From Actinomycetota bacterium (GTDB lineage Bacteria > Actinomycetota > Geothermincolia > Geothermincolales > RBG-13-55-18), in assembly GCA_028275245.1 (NCBI GenBank), contig JAPWVA010000007.1, positions 1 through 15,682 of the forward strand: a stretch of 15,682 nt of DNA, given 5' to 3'. Every line of letters begins with the position of its first letter. Position 1 is the first letter of the stretch. The notes under the pieces were generated by a model. That model saw only the letters and a program-made list of their open reading frames with translations. It did not search any database and had not been told where the DNA came from. Positions 15,598 through 15,682 of the stretch are shown here, piece after piece. The translations under genes were made by a program, and so were the position numbers.

Positions 15598-15682
15598 ATG
15601 AAGATCGCGGTGATAGACGGCATGGGCGGCTCCATAGGACAACATATCATCCTGGAACTCCGGAAGAAGTTGCCGGAGGACG
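15598..15682 (+). CDS. DUF3842 family protein, 5' end only
   Basis: Only 28 residues are in the window. They begin MKIAVIDGMGGSIGQHI, which matches the start of DUF3842 proteins as I know them (a nucleotide-binding-like glycine-rich loop after a beta strand). The ATG is preceded by GGGGAGG at 6 bases. It follows trxA by 77 bases on the same strand. The function of DUF3842 is not known to me, and the rest lies outside the window. Confidence 0.8.
   Translation, partial: MKIAVIDGMGGSIGQHIILELRKKLPED

Overview
This is a GC-rich bacterial chromosome segment with 14 protein genes, two of them cut by the window edges, and no RNA gene, CRISPR array or insertion sequence that I could support. Coding strands are purine-rich, AGG is a common arginine codon, and most starts carry a GGAGG-type Shine-Dalgarno sequence. 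Together with a cofactor-independent archaeal-type phosphoglycerate mutase relative, a PflX-type radical SAM protein, a thioredoxin pair and a DUF3842 gene, this suggests an anaerobic, possibly thermophilic, deep-branching bacterium (Actinobacteriota or Firmicutes-like). That placement is inference; there is no marker for a firm assignment.

Layout. 1-1928 (minus): a MoxR-type AAA+ ATPase followed by a DUF58 membrane protein, the usual MoxR/DUF58 pair; DUF58 carries an apparent one-base frameshift in a G6 run. 2133-5094 (plus): a three-gene unit of a degenerate PP-loop (adenine-nucleotide alpha-hydrolase-like) protein, an aPGAM-like alkaline-phosphatase-superfamily enzyme and an alpha/beta hydrolase. 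5129-8024 (minus): a membrane-anchored HtrA/DegP protease followed by arginyl-tRNA synthetase. 8302-8790 (plus): a single-pass membrane protein of unknown function, read from a TTG codon behind a 12-nt Shine-Dalgarno match. 9049-10227 (minus): a radical SAM protein of the PflX/COG1313 type. 10369-15682 (plus): a small membrane protein, an HD-domain phosphohydrolase, a second MoxR/CoxD-like ATPase with its CoxE-like VWA partner, thioredoxin reductase, thioredoxin and the start of a DUF3842 protein.

How they fit together. Two separate MoxR-type modules lie about 10 kb apart, one with DUF58 and one with a CoxE-type VWA protein; both types are thought to act as metal-cofactor insertion or complex-remodelling chaperones. 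TrxB/Trx form a complete NADPH-driven disulfide reducing pair, although the thioredoxin has WCNPC instead of WCGPC. The PP-loop/aPGAM-like pair is the best candidate for undescribed biochemistry: the metal-binding residues of the mutase fold are kept, but the arginine-rich substrate motifs I expect from the family are not visible. No intergenic stretch exceeds 300 bases; the longest are 8025-8301 and 8791-9048.
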